Notes: generated by a model not told the origin, from the letters alone. DNA of 42,591 nucleotides from an uncultured Prevotellaceae bacterium (GCA_902768785.1 CACXMM010000042.1:1-42591), one strand, 5' to 3'. Counted from the first letter of the stretch, positions 31,434 through 39,997 are shown. Numbers and translations: made by a program.

Positions 31434-31736
31434 ATGGCAAAAGAATCAATGAAGGCTCGCGAGGTAAAGCGTGCTAAGCTTGTCGCTCGCTACGCAGAGA
31501 AGCGTGCAGCTCTGAAGAAGGTGATTGCAACGACCGAAGATCCTGCCGAGGCTTATGAGGCAGCTCGTAAGTTGCAGAGCATTCCTAAAAATGCTAACCC
31601 CATCCGTCTGCACAACCGTTGCAAGGTGACTGGTCGTCCGAAGGGTTATATCCGCCAGTTCGGAATCTCTCGTATCCAGTTCCGTGAGATGGCTTCCGCT
31701 GGTCTGATTCCCGGTGTGAAGAAGGCAAGCTGGTAA
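31434..31736 (+). CDS. rpsN: 30S ribosomal protein S14 (long, zinc-free type)
   Basis: S14 is a late-assembly 30S head protein. The product has 100 residues, which is the long form. It lacks the CxxC pairs of the short zinc-binding form. The only cysteine is in [12 protein letters not shown]. The C-terminal motif [23 protein letters not shown] is normal. It lies between rplE and the rpsH region. Confidence 0.96.
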   Translation: MAKESMKAREVKRAKLVARYAEKRAALKKVIATTEDPAEAYEAARKLQSIPKNANPIRLHNRCKVTGRPKGYIRQFGISRIQFREMASAGLIPGVKKASW

Positions 31737-31801
31737 TCCTCAAGCAAGGCTTATTTTTTAATATTGTCGGGGGAGTCCCGATTAATTAAACATTTATATT
31801 T

Positions 31802-32180
31802 ATGACAGATCCAATAGCAGATTATCTGACGAGGTTGAGAAACGCAATCATGGCTCATCACCGTGTTGTTGAAGTACCAGCTTCAAACTTGAAGAAGCTT
31901 CGAGAAGGGTTACATCCTGAACTACAAGTTCGTTGAGGATGGTCCTCAGGGAACAATCAAGGTTGCCTTGAAGTATGATCCCGCAACAAAGCAGAACGCT
32001 ATCCGCGTGCTGAAAAGAGTGTCCACTCCAGGTCTTCGGAAATATACTGGTTATAAGGACATGCCGAGAGTAATTAACGGATTAGGTATCGCAATCTTAT
32101 CTACATCCAAAGGTGTAATGACAGACAAAGAGGCCGCTCAGCTGAAGATTGGCGGTGAGGTTCTTTGCTTTGTTTATTAA
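31802..32180 (+). pseudogene. rpsH: 30S ribosomal protein S8, frameshifted by an apparent internal deletion
   Basis: From the ATG at 31802 the frame encodes [20 protein letters not shown] and continues to NLKK, a normal S8 N-terminus. It then runs out of frame to a TGA at 31934-31936. The S8 sequence resumes in another frame with [15 protein letters not shown] and continues to GEVLCFVY at 32180. Against the usual NLKKEITKILFEKGY, about six residues are missing. That corresponds to a deletion of about 17 bp near 31899. S8 is an essential 16S rRNA binding protein, so this is either an assembly error or a real lesion with another copy elsewhere. A small hairpin TCGGG/CCCGA (31767-31781) precedes the gene. 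Confidence 0.9.
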
Positions 32181-32195
32181 TTGGAGGACTTAAAT

Positions 32196-32762
32196 ATGTC
32201 AAGAATAGGTAAGTTGCCAATCGCAATACCCGCAGGTGTAACCGTAGATTACAAAGACGGCGTAGTAAGTGTAAAGGGCCCGAAGGGCGAGCTTTCACAG
32301 AAGGTGGATTCATCTATTATCGTAAAGATCGAGGATGGTCATATTACATTCGAGGTTGATGAGAAGAATCCGGTGAACTACAAGCAGAAGCAGGCTTTCC
32401 ATGGCTTGTATCGTGCGCTCGTGAACAACATGGTTGTTGGCGTCAGTGAGGGATACAAGAAAGAACTGGAGCTTGTCGGTGTAGGTTACCGCGTGTCAAA
32501 CCAGGGAAATCTCATTGAGTTCTCTCTCGGTTATACACATCCCATTTTCATTCAGCTTCCCCAGGAGGTGAAGGTTGAGACAAAGTCTGAAAGAAACCAG
32601 AACCCTCAGATTATCTTGGAGTCTTGCAACAAGGAGTTGCTCGGTCTCATTTGTGCAAAAATTCGTTCTTTCCGTATGCCTGAGCCTTATAAAGGAAAAG
32701 GTATCCTGTTCAAAGGCGAGGTTATCCGCAGAAAGTCTGGTAAGTCAGCTTCAGCTAAGTAA
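32196..32762 (+). CDS. rplF: 50S ribosomal protein L6
   Basis: L6 lies near the factor-binding site of the large subunit. From the ATG at 32196 (MSRIGKLPIAIPAGV) the product has 188 residues, and GGAGG at 32183-32187 lies 8 bp upstream. The earlier in-frame TTG at 32181 was rejected. The duplicated L6 fold and the C-terminal motif containing RMPEPYKGKGILFKGE are intact. Confidence 0.96.
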   Translation: MSRIGKLPIAIPAGVTVDYKDGVVSVKGPKGELSQKVDSSIIVKIEDGHITFEVDEKNPVNYKQKQAFHGLYRALVNNMVVGVSEGYKKELELVGVGYRVSNQGNLIEFSLGYTHPIFIQLPQEVKVETKSERNQNPQIILESCNKELLGLICAKIRSFRMPEPYKGKGILFKGEVIRRKSGKSASAK

Positions 32763-32796
32763 TCTTAGAATTTAACTATTAAAAGATCAGAAGATT

Positions 32797-33141
32797 ATGA
32801 CAACAAAGAAAGTAGAAAGACGAATCAAGATAAAGTACAGAATTCGCAAGAACGTTAAAGGAACAGCTGAGCGTCCCCGCTTGAGCGTGTTCCGTAGCAA
32901 CAAGCAGATTTACGCTCAGATTATTAATGATTTGACAGGTAATACACTTGTATCTGCTTCCTCTCTTGGCATGGAAGCTATGCCGAAGAAAGAGCAGGCC
33001 GCTAAGGTTGGTGAACTTTTAGGGAAGAAGGCTGTAGAGGCTGGCATCTCCCAGGTGGTGTTCGACCGCAACGGCTATCTCTATCACGGTCGCGTGAAGG
33101 AGTTGGCAGATGGCGCACGTAACGGTGGACTTAAATTCTAA
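32797..33141 (+). CDS. rplR: 50S ribosomal protein L18
   Basis: L18 binds 5S rRNA with L5. The product has 114 residues. The basic N-terminus [19 protein letters not shown] precedes [20 protein letters not shown]. The protein ends with [20 protein letters not shown], all typical. It lies between rplF and rpsE with a 5-bp gap to rpsE. Confidence 0.97.
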   Translation: MTTKKVERRIKIKYRIRKNVKGTAERPRLSVFRSNKQIYAQIINDLTGNTLVSASSLGMEAMPKKEQAAKVGELLGKKAVEAGISQVVFDRNGYLYHGRVKELADGARNGGLKF

Positions 33142-33146
33142 AGATT

Positions 33147-33659
33147 ATGGCAATGAATAAAGTTAAGATAAATAGTGACGTTGAGTTAAAAGACAGACTG
33201 GTTGCTATAAACCGTGTTACTAAGGTAACGAAGGGTGGTCGCACCTTCACGTTCGCTGCTATCGTCGTTGTCGGTGACGGCAATGGCGTGATTGGCTGGG
33301 GTCTGGGTAAGGCTGGTGAGGTGACTGCTGCTATCTCCAAAGGTACAGAGGCTGCCAAGAAGAACCTGGTGAAGGTTCCCATCCTGAAAGGTACTGTTCC
33401 TCATGAAATAGAAGCTCGTTTCGGTGGTGCTCAGGTGTTCCTGAAACCCGCTTCTGAGGGTACTGGTCTTGTGGCCGGTGGTGCTATGCGTGCCGTTCTT
33501 GAGAGCGTTGGTGTGAAGGATGTTTTGGCTAAATCGAAGGGATCTTCCAATCCCCACAACCTGGTTAAGGCTACCATCCTTGCGCTGAGCCAGATGCGTG
33601 ATGCTTACACCGTAGCTGGTATCCGTGGAGTGAGTATGGATAAAGTGTTTAACGGTTAA
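33147..33659 (+). CDS. rpsE: 30S ribosomal protein S5
   Basis: S5 lies at the mRNA entry site and influences accuracy; it is also the spectinomycin-resistance protein. The product has 170 residues. It has the dsRNA-binding-like domain with [18 protein letters not shown] and [13 protein letters not shown]. The C-terminal part includes [16 protein letters not shown]. The start MAMNKVKIN is the only good ATG. Confidence 0.97.
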   Translation: MAMNKVKINSDVELKDRLVAINRVTKVTKGGRTFTFAAIVVVGDGNGVIGWGLGKAGEVTAAISKGTEAAKKNLVKVPILKGTVPHEIEARFGGAQVFLKPASEGTGLVAGGAMRAVLESVGVKDVLAKSKGSSNPHNLVKATILALSQMRDAYTVAGIRGVSMDKVFNG

Positions 33660-33676
33660 TCATTCAGGAGGTTATT

Positions 33677-33853
33677 ATGGCAACAATTAAAATCAAGCAG
33701 ATTAAGAGCAAGATCGGTGCTCCTATCGATCAGAAACGTACTCTTCAGGCATTAGGCCTGCATAAGATCTCTCAGGTTGTAGAGCGCGAGGATACTCCTG
33801 TTCTCCGTGGTATGATCCGTAAGGTTCATCATCTGGTAACCGTTATTGAGTAA
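33677..33853 (+). CDS. rpmD: 50S ribosomal protein L30
   Basis: L30 is a small large-subunit protein. The product has 58 residues, starting MATIKIKQIKSKIGAP, with QKRTLQALGLHKI and a GMIRKVHHLV segment near the end. It is preceded by a perfect AGGAGG at 33666-33671, 5 bp before the ATG. That is remarkable in a phylum where such sites are rare. It lies between rpsE and rplO in the standard spc order. Confidence 0.95.
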   Translation: MATIKIKQIKSKIGAPIDQKRTLQALGLHKISQVVEREDTPVLRGMIRKVHHLVTVIE

Positions 33854-33887
33854 TAAAAGTCAAACGTTTTAAAAACAGATTCGAATT

Positions 33888-34334
33888 ATGAAATTACATA
33901 CTTTAAAACCGGCAGCTGGTTCTACTCATTCACGTCGTCGCATCGGTCGTGGTCCAGGCTCTGGACTCGGTGGTACCTCAACACGTGGACACAAGGGAGC
34001 AAAAGCACGTTCTGGTTACAAGAAGAAGGTTGGATTCGAAGGTGGTCAGATGCCGTTGCAGCGCCGTGTTCCTAAGGCTGGTTTCAAGAACATCAACCAT
34101 AAGGAGTACTTTGCAGTGAACCTGTCAACTCTCCAGCGTATTGCTGAGAAGAAGAATCTTACCAAAATCGGCATTGAGGAATTGAAGGCAGCTGGTCTTA
34201 CCAATGGCAAGGAACTTGTGAAGATCTTGGGCAACGGTGAGCTGACGGCTAAGATTGATGTCGAGGCAAATGCATTCTCAAAGACAGCTGAAGAGGCAAT
34301 CAAGGCTGTTGGTGGTAACGCAACTATAATCTAA
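33888..34334 (+). CDS. rplO: 50S ribosomal protein L15
   Basis: L15 is a late-binding large-subunit protein. The product has 148 residues. It has the extended glycine/arginine-rich N-terminus (RRRIGRGPGSGLGGTSTRGH at about 16-35) and the KVGFEGGQMPLQRRVPKAGF motif. It lies 6 bp before secY, the usual spc operon neighbour. Confidence 0.97.
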   Translation: MKLHTLKPAAGSTHSRRRIGRGPGSGLGGTSTRGHKGAKARSGYKKKVGFEGGQMPLQRRVPKAGFKNINHKEYFAVNLSTLQRIAEKKNLTKIGIEELKAAGLTNGKELVKILGNGELTAKIDVEANAFSKTAEEAIKAVGGNATII

Positions 34335-34340
34335 ACTTCA

Positions 34341-35687
34341 ATGAAAAAGTTAATTGAGTACCTGAAGAATTGTTGGAAAATTGAGGATTTGCGCCAGCGA
34401 ATCCTCATCACCATCCTGTTTGTAGCAATCTATCGTTTCGGATCTTTCGTGGTGCTTCCCGGTATCAATCCGGCAGCGCTTGAGAATCTGCAGCAGCAGA
34501 CAGCAGGTGGCTTGATGTCACTTCTCGACATGTTCTCAGGTGGTGCATTCTCCAATGCGTCAATCTTCGCGTTAGGAATCATGCCCTACATCTCAGCATC
34601 CATCGTGATGCAGCTGCTCGCTGTCGCTGTGCCTTATTTCCAGAAGATGCAGCGTGAGGGTGAGAGCGGAAGGAAGAAGATCAGTATGTACACTCGTTAC
34701 CTGACGGTAGCTATCCTGCTGTTCCAGGCACCGAGTTATCTGATTAACTTGAAAATGCAGGCAGGCAGTGCGCTGGCATCAGGAATCTCTTGGCCTGTGT
34801 TTATGTTCCCCGCCACAATCATCCTGGCAGCTGGTAGTATGTTCATCCTCTGGCTGGGTGAGAGAATCACAGACCGTGGCATCGGTAACGGTATCTCCAT
34901 TATCATTATGATTGGTATCATTGCCCGTCTGCCTCAGGCATTTATTCAGGAAGTAAGCTCACGCTTTACTGCCATCACGGGTGGTGGTCTGGTGATGTTT
35001 ATCGTCGAGCTGCTGATCCTCTATGCTGTGGTATGTGCTGCGATTCTTTTGGTGCAGGGTGTTCGCAAGGTACCTGTACAGTATGCTAAGCGCCTTGTGG
35101 GTAACAAGCAATATGGTGGTGCCCGTCAGTATATCCCTCTGAAGGTGTTCGCGGCTAATGTGATGCCTATCATCTTTGCGCAGGCTCTGATGTTTATTCC
35201 GCTGACTATCGTACAGTTCTCAACGAACAGCACGAACAGCGTGATACGTGCACTCCTCGATCGTAACAGTTTGTTGTATAATATAGTATTTGCAGTACTA
35301 ATCATCGCGTTTACCTATTTCTATACAGCTATTACGTTGAACCCCACACAGATGGCTGAGGATATGAAGAGGAACAATGGTTTCATTCCTGGTGTTAAGC
35401 CTGGAAAACCAACGGCTGATTATATCGATACAGTGATGTCGCGTATCACATTCCCGGGATCGCTCTTCATTGCGTTCATCGCTATTATGCCCGCCCTTGC
35501 TTCTCTTCTGAATGTACAGGACAGCTTCTCGCAGTTCTTCGGAGGAACCTCTCTGCTGATTCTCGTTGGTGTGGTAATCGACACACTGACACAGATTGAG
35601 AGTCACCTGATGATGCGCCACTATGATGGTCTGCTCAATTCAGGTCGTGTGCGCTCCTCACACCATGGCGTGGTTACTGCCTACTAA
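34341..35687 (+). CDS. secY: Preprotein translocase subunit SecY
   Basis: SecY is the protein-conducting channel of the inner membrane. The product has 448 residues with ten predicted membrane segments. The conserved first plug-region segment has YRFGSFVVLPGINPAAL (about 31-47). FALGIMPYISASIVMQLLAV (about 76-95) and the C-terminal SHLMMRHYDGLL are also present. Its partner secE is at the start of the window. It is followed 8 bp later by map. Confidence 0.97.
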   Translation: MKKLIEYLKNCWKIEDLRQRILITILFVAIYRFGSFVVLPGINPAALENLQQQTAGGLMSLLDMFSGGAFSNASIFALGIMPYISASIVMQLLAVAVPYFQKMQREGESGRKKISMYTRYLTVAILLFQAPSYLINLKMQAGSALASGISWPVFMFPATIILAAGSMFILWLGERITDRGIGNGISIIIMIGIIARLPQAFIQEVSSRFTAITGGGLVMFIVELLILYAVVCAAILLVQGVRKVPVQYAKRLVGNKQYGGARQYIPLKVFAANVMPIIFAQALMFIPLTIVQFSTNSTNSVIRALLDRNSLLYNIVFAVLIIAFTYFYTAITLNPTQMAEDMKRNNGFIPGVKPGKPTADYIDTVMSRITFPGSLFIAFIAIMPALASLLNVQDSFSQFFGGTSLLILVGVVIDTLTQIESHLMMRHYDGLLNSGRVRSSHHGVVTAY

Positions 35688-35695
35688 TCTGTACG

Positions 35696-36499
35696 ATGAA
35701 GATATTTCTGAAGACAGAAGATGAGATAGAACTGATGCGTCGTGCCAACCAGCTGGTTGGCAAGACGCTCGGTGAACTTGCAAGACATATCAAACCAGGT
35801 GTTACAACCTTACAGCTGGACTCAATAGCGGAGGATTTTATTCGTGATCATGGGGCTGAACCTACGTTCAAGAATTTTCCTAATCCCTACGGACCGCCCT
35901 TTCCCGGTAGTATCTGTACTTCGGTGAATGATGTGGTGGTACATGGAGTCCCAAATAGTACGACTATCCTGAAGGAAGGGGATATCATTACGATAGATTG
36001 TGGTACTCTCCTAGAGGGGTTTAACGGTGACTCTGCTTACACGTTCTGCGTGGGCGAGGTGAGCGATGAGGTCAAACTGTTGCTGAAAACCACAAAGGAG
36101 AGTTTGTACAAAGGTATCGAGAATGCTGTGGCTGGAAAACATTTGGGTGACATTAGCAGTGCTGTTCAAGACCATTGTGAGGCTCAAGGATACGGAGTTG
36201 TTCGAGAGCTTACAGGACATGGAATCGGTCGTGAGATGCATGAGGATCCGCCAGTGCCAAACTATGGCCGTCGTGGAAACGGCATTCTGCTGAAAGCAGG
36301 AATGTGTATTGCCATCGAGCCGATGATTACAATGGGGGAGCGAACCATTTACATGGATGCGCAAGACAGATGGACCATTCGGACACGTGATGGCAAGCCT
36401 GCTGCTCATTTTGAACACACTGTTGCAATTCGTCGAGGTCAGGCAGAGATCTTATCATCGTTTGAGGAAGTGGAATCAATTGAAGGAAAATTATACTGA
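35696..36499 (+). CDS. map: Type I methionine aminopeptidase
   Basis: This enzyme removes the initiator methionine from nascent proteins at the ribosome exit. The product has 267 residues, without an N-terminal extension. Substrate histidine H83 and the metal ligands D101, D112, H175 (in GHGIGREMHE), E208 (in IAIEPM) and E240 (in FEHTVAI) are all present. It sits between secY and infA, as in many bacteria, and is probably translated from the long spc mRNA. Confidence 0.96.
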   Translation: MKIFLKTEDEIELMRRANQLVGKTLGELARHIKPGVTTLQLDSIAEDFIRDHGAEPTFKNFPNPYGPPFPGSICTSVNDVVVHGVPNSTTILKEGDIITIDCGTLLEGFNGDSAYTFCVGEVSDEVKLLLKTTKESLYKGIENAVAGKHLGDISSAVQDHCEAQGYGVVRELTGHGIGREMHEDPPVPNYGRRGNGILLKAGMCIAIEPMITMGERTIYMDAQDRWTIRTRDGKPAAHFEHTVAIRRGQAEILSSFEEVESIEGKLY

Positions 36500-36505
36500 T
36501 TATTT

Positions 36506-36724
36506 ATGGCAAAGCAATCCGCTATTGAGCAAGATGGAACTATTGTAGAGAGTCTTTCTAACGCAATGTTCCGAGTTGAATTGGAGAATGGTGTGCAGAT
36601 CATTGCACACATCTCTGGCAAGATGCGAATGCACTATATTAAAATCCTGCCTGGTGACAAGGTGAAGGTGGAGATGAGTCCTTACGACCTGACAAAAGGC
36701 AGAATCGTTTTCAGATACAAATAA
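36506..36724 (+). CDS. infA: Translation initiation factor IF-1
   Basis: IF-1 is an OB-fold protein that blocks the A site during initiation. The product has 72 residues, the standard length. [17 protein letters not shown] starts the protein, and MFRVELENG and [12 protein letters not shown] are conserved. It lies 6 bp after map and 12 bp before rpmJ. Confidence 0.97.
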   Translation: MAKQSAIEQDGTIVESLSNAMFRVELENGVQIIAHISGKMRMHYIKILPGDKVKVEMSPYDLTKGRIVFRYK

Positions 36725-36736
36725 ACATCAAAAGAT

Positions 36737-36853
36737 ATGAAAACAAGAGCATCATTAAAGAAGCGTACACCCGACTGTAAGATTGTTCGTCGTAAAGGTC
36801 GTCTGTTCGTTATCAACAAGAAAAACCCGAAGTTTAAGACACGTCAGGGCTAA
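36737..36853 (+). CDS. rpmJ: 50S ribosomal protein L36 (zinc-free type)
   Basis: L36 is the smallest large-subunit protein. The product has 38 residues, starting [20 protein letters not shown] and ending KFKTRQG. The zinc-ribbon form carries three cysteines and a histidine as ligands. Here only the cysteine of DCK remains, so this is the C-minus form. It is the last gene before a hairpin and a new promoter that lead into rpsM. Confidence 0.94.
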   Translation: MKTRASLKKRTPDCKIVRRKGRLFVINKKNPKFKTRQG

Positions 36854-36863
36854 AATGTTAAAT

Positions 36864-36916
36864 ATGCATAAGAAGGTAAGAAAGAACCAATTTTTTTTCT
36901 TACCTTTGCATGCTTT
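36864..36916 (+). terminator. Inverted repeat/terminator between rpmJ and rpsM
   Basis: AAGGTAAGAAA (36873-36883) pairs perfectly with TTTCTTACCTT (36896-36906). An outer ATGCA/TGCAT pair extends the stem, with a 4-nt bulge on the left side. TTTTTT follows at about 36913-36918. The right arm overlaps the TAnnTTTG promoter element at 36901-36908. Confidence 0.7.
36901..36908 (+). promoter_or_regulatory. Promoter -7 element before rpsM
   Basis: TACCTTTG (TAnnTTTG) lies 57 bp before the rpsM ATG. No TTG is seen 20 bp upstream. The element is part of the right arm of the hairpin, so promoter and terminator share bases. Confidence 0.65.
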
Positions 36917-36964
36917 TTTGGCAAAATTCGAATTTTAAACATTTTATTTATCAATTAATTAACA

Positions 36965-37345
36965 ATGGCAATAAGAATTGTTGGAGTAGATTTGCCCCAG
37001 AATAAGCGTGGCGAAATCGCATTGACCTATATTTACGGTATAGGTCGAAGTAGTTCAGCAAAGATATTGGATAAAGCTGGTGTAAGCCGTGAACTGAAGG
37101 TCAACGAGTGGACCGATGATCAGGCAGCTAAGATCCGCGAAATTATCGGCGCTGAATTCAAAGTGGAAGGTGATCTCCGTAGTGAGATCCAGATGAATAT
37201 CAAGCGACTGATGGATATTGGTTGCTATCGTGGAGTCCGTCATCGTAATGGTCTTCCTGTACGTGGTCAGAGCACCAAGAACAATGCCCGTACTCGTAAG
37301 GGAAAGAAGAAGACTGTTGCCAACAAGAAGAAGGCCACGAAATAA
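36965..37345 (+). CDS. rpsM: 30S ribosomal protein S13
   Basis: S13 contacts the P-site tRNA and the large subunit from the 30S head. The product has 126 residues. [20 protein letters not shown] starts the protein, and [20 protein letters not shown] is the conserved C-terminal region, followed by a lysine-rich tail. It begins the alpha-type segment (rpsM, rpsK, rpsD, rpoA, rplQ) behind its own likely promoter. Confidence 0.97.
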   Translation: MAIRIVGVDLPQNKRGEIALTYIYGIGRSSSAKILDKAGVSRELKVNEWTDDQAAKIREIIGAEFKVEGDLRSEIQMNIKRLMDIGCYRGVRHRNGLPVRGQSTKNNARTRKGKKKTVANKKKATK

Positions 37346-37380
37346 TTGAGAATTGAAAATTGAGGATTGAAAATTGAAAA
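37346..37380 (+). repeat. 7-bp tandem repeat between rpsM and rpsK
   Basis: Five TTGARRA units (TTGAGAA, TTGAAAA, TTGAGGA, TTGAAAA, TTGAAAA) start at 37346 and run to 37380. They begin at the base after the rpsM stop and end 12 bp before the rpsK ATG. The period equals that of the rpoB-rpoC repeat, but the unit differs. Confidence 0.9.
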
Positions 37381-37392
37381 ATTCAAATTATT

Positions 37393-37782
37393 ATGGCAAA
37401 GAAAACAGTCACTAATAAGAAGAGAAACGTCAAGGTTGACGCCCTGGGACAGTTACATGTCCACAGCTCTTTCAACAATATCATCGTTTCATTGGCAAAC
37501 AGCGAGGGTCAGGTGATTTCTTGGTCTTCTGCAGGCAAGATGGGCTTCCGAGGCTCTAAGAAGAATACACCGTATGCTGCTCAGATGGCAGCAGAGGATT
37601 GTGCAAAGGTTGCTTATGACTTAGGTCTTCGTAAGGTGAAGGCATATGTTAAGGGACCGGGTAATGGTCGTGAGAGTGCTATCCGTGCCATCCACGGAGC
37701 TGGTATTGAGGTTACCGAGATTATCGACGTAACTCCGCTGCCACATAACGGATGCCGTCCTCCGAAGCGTCGTCGTGTATAA
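37393..37782 (+). CDS. rpsK: 30S ribosomal protein S11
   Basis: S11 lies on the 30S platform by the mRNA exit. The product has 129 residues. [20 protein letters not shown] is near the N-terminus, and [19 protein letters not shown] precedes the standard PPKRRRV end. It lies between the 7-bp repeat and a 108-bp structured spacer before rpsD. Confidence 0.97.
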   Translation: MAKKTVTNKKRNVKVDALGQLHVHSSFNNIIVSLANSEGQVISWSSAGKMGFRGSKKNTPYAAQMAAEDCAKVAYDLGLRKVKAYVKGPGNGRESAIRAIHGAGIEVTEIIDVTPLPHNGCRPPKRRRV

Positions 37783-37890
37783 AGTTGAAGAATTAAAGAA
37801 TTGAAAAATTGAAATTTTAACAGGAAGCTTTTTGAGAGCAGGAAGACTTCAATTCTTCCATCTTTCAATTCTTCCGTTTTTATTAGTATT
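37783..37890 (+). promoter_or_regulatory. Structured rpsK-rpsD spacer with competing stems
   Basis: AAGAATTGAAA (37796-37806) can pair with TTTCAATTCTT (37863-37873), which is followed by CCG and TTTTT. A second right-arm copy, TTCAATTCTT (37848-37857), and a related left motif TTGAAGAATT (37785-37794 area) offer alternative pairings. This could be an attenuator or an S4-responsive site. The function is inferred. Confidence 0.55.
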
Positions 37891-38416
37891 ATGGCAAGAT
37901 ATATTGGACCGAAATCAAAAATTGCCCGCCGATTTGGAGAAGCCATCTTCGGCCCGGACAAAGTTTTGTCTAGGAGAAACTTCCCTCCTGGACAGCATGG
38001 CAACAACCGTCGTCCGTAACATGTTTGAAAAGGCCAGAAAGGCTGAGGGCGTAACCGGTGAGGTTCTGCTGCAGAATCTGGAGAGCCGTCTCGACAATGT
38101 GGTGTTCCGTCTGGGTATTGCTCCGACACGCGCCGCTGCTCGTCAGCTTGTTGGTCACAAGCATATTGTTGTTGATGGTCAGGTTGTGAACATCCCCTCT
38201 TATTCCGTAAAGCCGGGTCAGGTTGTTGGTGTACGTGAGAAGGCTAAGTCACTTGAGGTGATCGAGGCAGCCCTCGCAGGTTTCAACCACAGCAAGTATC
38301 CCTGGATCGAATGGGATGAGAACACCAAGAGCGGTAAGTTCCTGCACAAGCCGGAGCGTGCCGATATCCCTGAGAACATTAAGGAGCAGTTAATCGTTGA
38401 GTTGTACTCTAAATAA
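37891..38416 (+). pseudogene. rpsD: 30S ribosomal protein S4, frameshifted by an apparent internal deletion
   Basis: From the ATG at 37891 the frame encodes [18 protein letters not shown] and continues to [11 protein letters not shown], a normal S4 N-terminus. It then stops at a TAA in codon 43. The S4 sequence resumes in another frame with [20 protein letters not shown] and continues to the normal end, [16 protein letters not shown]. The segment usually between them (about 28 residues, RKxSEY... to ...LERQF) is absent, which implies a deletion of about 83 bp at about 38014. S4 is an essential primary assembly protein. An assembly error or a second copy must be considered. Confidence 0.9.
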
Positions 38417-38430
38417 TAAATCATAAATTA

Positions 38431-39423
38431 ATGGCGATATTAGCATTTCAAAAACCTGATAAAGTAGTAATGCTGGAGGCGAACGACAAATTCGGCAAGT
38501 TCGAGTTTCGTCCGTTAGAGCCCGGATTCGGTGTTACCGTGGGTAACGCCCTCCGCCGCATTCTCCTTTCATCACTTGAGGGTTATGCCATTAACACCAT
38601 CAAGATTGCTGGTGTTGAGCATGAGTTCTCATCCGTACCTGGTGTAAAAGAGGATGTAACCAACATTATCTTGAATCTGAAGCAAGTACGCTTCAAGCAA
38701 GTAGTAGAAGAATTCGAGAATGAGAAAGTTAGTATCACCGTGGAGAATTCTACCGAGTTCAAGGCTGGTGATATCAGTAAGTATCTGACTGGATTTGAAG
38801 TGTTAAACCCAGATTTGGTGATTTGTCATTTAGATGCAAAGGCATCGATGCAGTTGGACCTCACGGTGAACAAAGGTCGTGGCTATGTTCCCGCCGACGA
38901 GAATCGTGAATTCTGCACCGATGTTAACGTAATCCCCATCGATTCTATTTACACCCCGATTCGTAATGTCAAGTTCGCGGTAGAGCCTTATCGTGTCGAG
39001 CAGAAGACCGACTACGACAAGCTTGTCCTCGAAGTGACAACGGATGGTTCCATTCACCCGAAAGATGCGCTGAAAGAGGCAGCAAAGATCTTGATCTACC
39101 ACTTCATGCTCTTCTCTGATGAGAAGATCACGCTGGAGAATAACGACAGCGAGACCAATCAGGAGTTTGATGAAGAGGTGCTGCACATGCGTCAGTTGCT
39201 CAAGACGAAGCTCACCGACATGAATCTCTCCGTTCGTGCCCTCAACTGTTTGAAGGCTGCAGACGTGGAGACCCTCGGTGATCTGGTTCAGTACAACAAG
39301 ACCGATCTCTTGAAGTTCCGCAACTTCGGTAAGAAATCGCTTTCTGAGCTTGATGATTTGCTCGAGAGTCTGAATCTGTCGTTTGGAACCGATATTTCAA
39401 AGTACAAATTAGAGAAAGATTAA
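38431..39423 (+). CDS. rpoA: DNA-directed RNA polymerase subunit alpha
   Basis: The alpha subunit is the assembly scaffold of RNA polymerase and binds upstream promoter DNA and activators. The product has 330 residues. The N-terminal dimerisation domain has [20 protein letters not shown] (about 32-51). The C-terminal domain (about 250-325) has [20 protein letters not shown] and [13 protein letters not shown]. It lies 14 bp after the rpsD stop and 3 bp before rplQ. Confidence 0.98.
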   Translation: MAILAFQKPDKVVMLEANDKFGKFEFRPLEPGFGVTVGNALRRILLSSLEGYAINTIKIAGVEHEFSSVPGVKEDVTNIILNLKQVRFKQVVEEFENEKVSITVENSTEFKAGDISKYLTGFEVLNPDLVICHLDAKASMQLDLTVNKGRGYVPADENREFCTDVNVIPIDSIYTPIRNVKFAVEPYRVEQKTDYDKLVLEVTTDGSIHPKDALKEAAKILIYHFMLFSDEKITLENNDSETNQEFDEEVLHMRQLLKTKLTDMNLSVRALNCLKAADVETLGDLVQYNKTDLLKFRNFGKKSLSELDDLLESLNLSFGTDISKYKLEKD

Positions 39424-39426
39424 ACA

Positions 39427-39921
39427 ATGAGACACGGAAAGAAATTCAATCATCTGGGCCGTACTGCTGATCACCGTCAGGCCATGCTTGCTAACATGGC
39501 TATCTCGCTGATTATGCACAAAAGAATCACTACGACCCTCGCCAAGGCCAAAGCCTTGAAGAAATATGTAGAACCGCTGATCACTCGTTCTAAGGACGAC
39601 AGCACAAACTCTCGCCGCGTGGTGTTCCGCTACCTGCAGAACAAGGAAGCGCTGAAGGAGCTCTACGGAGTAGTGGCAGAGAAGGTGGGTGATCGTCCCG
39701 GTGGCTATACCCGCGTGATCAAGCTCGGCTCTCGTCTGGGTGACGGCGCTGACATCGCATTCATCGAGCTTGTTGACTTCGACGAGAACATGGCTAAGGC
39801 TCCTAAGGCTGCCAAGCGTACTCGTCGTGGCGGTAAGAAGAAGGCTGAGGCAGTTGCTGAGGCTCCTGTAGCTGAGGCTCCCGCTGAGGAAGCTGCTGCA
39901 GAAGAGGCAAAGGCAGAATAA
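39427..39921 (+). CDS. rplQ: 50S ribosomal protein L17
   Basis: L17 lies near the tunnel exit. The product has 164 residues: a normal core ([20 protein letters not shown] through ELVDFDENM) of about 120 residues, then a low-complexity Lys/Arg and Ala/Glu-rich tail (about 124-164). Such tails occur in relatives in this phylum. It is the last gene of the ribosomal cluster and is followed by a terminator. Confidence 0.97.
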   Translation: MRHGKKFNHLGRTADHRQAMLANMAISLIMHKRITTTLAKAKALKKYVEPLITRSKDDSTNSRRVVFRYLQNKEALKELYGVVAEKVGDRPGGYTRVIKLGSRLGDGADIAFIELVDFDENMAKAPKAAKRTRRGGKKKAEAVAEAPVAEAPAEEAAAEEAKAE

Positions 39922-39943
39922 AATCATTCTTTCAAAGAAGATA

Positions 39944-39976
39944 AAAGGGGATGTGCTGAATGGCATATCCCTTTTT
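39944..39976 (+). terminator. Terminator after rplQ
   Basis: AAAGGGG-ATGTGC (39944-39956) pairs with GCATATCCCTTT, with one bulged G and one G-T pair. A run of T follows (CCCTTTTTTC). It closes the long ribosomal transcription unit. Confidence 0.88.
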
Positions 39977-39997
39977 TCTTTGGCTTTCCTTGCGATG

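Noticed and set aside
31934-31936. Programmed frameshift in rpsH
   Set aside because: Coding sequence is missing as well as out of frame (about six residues), and no slippery site or pseudoknot is evident. A deletion or assembly error is simpler.
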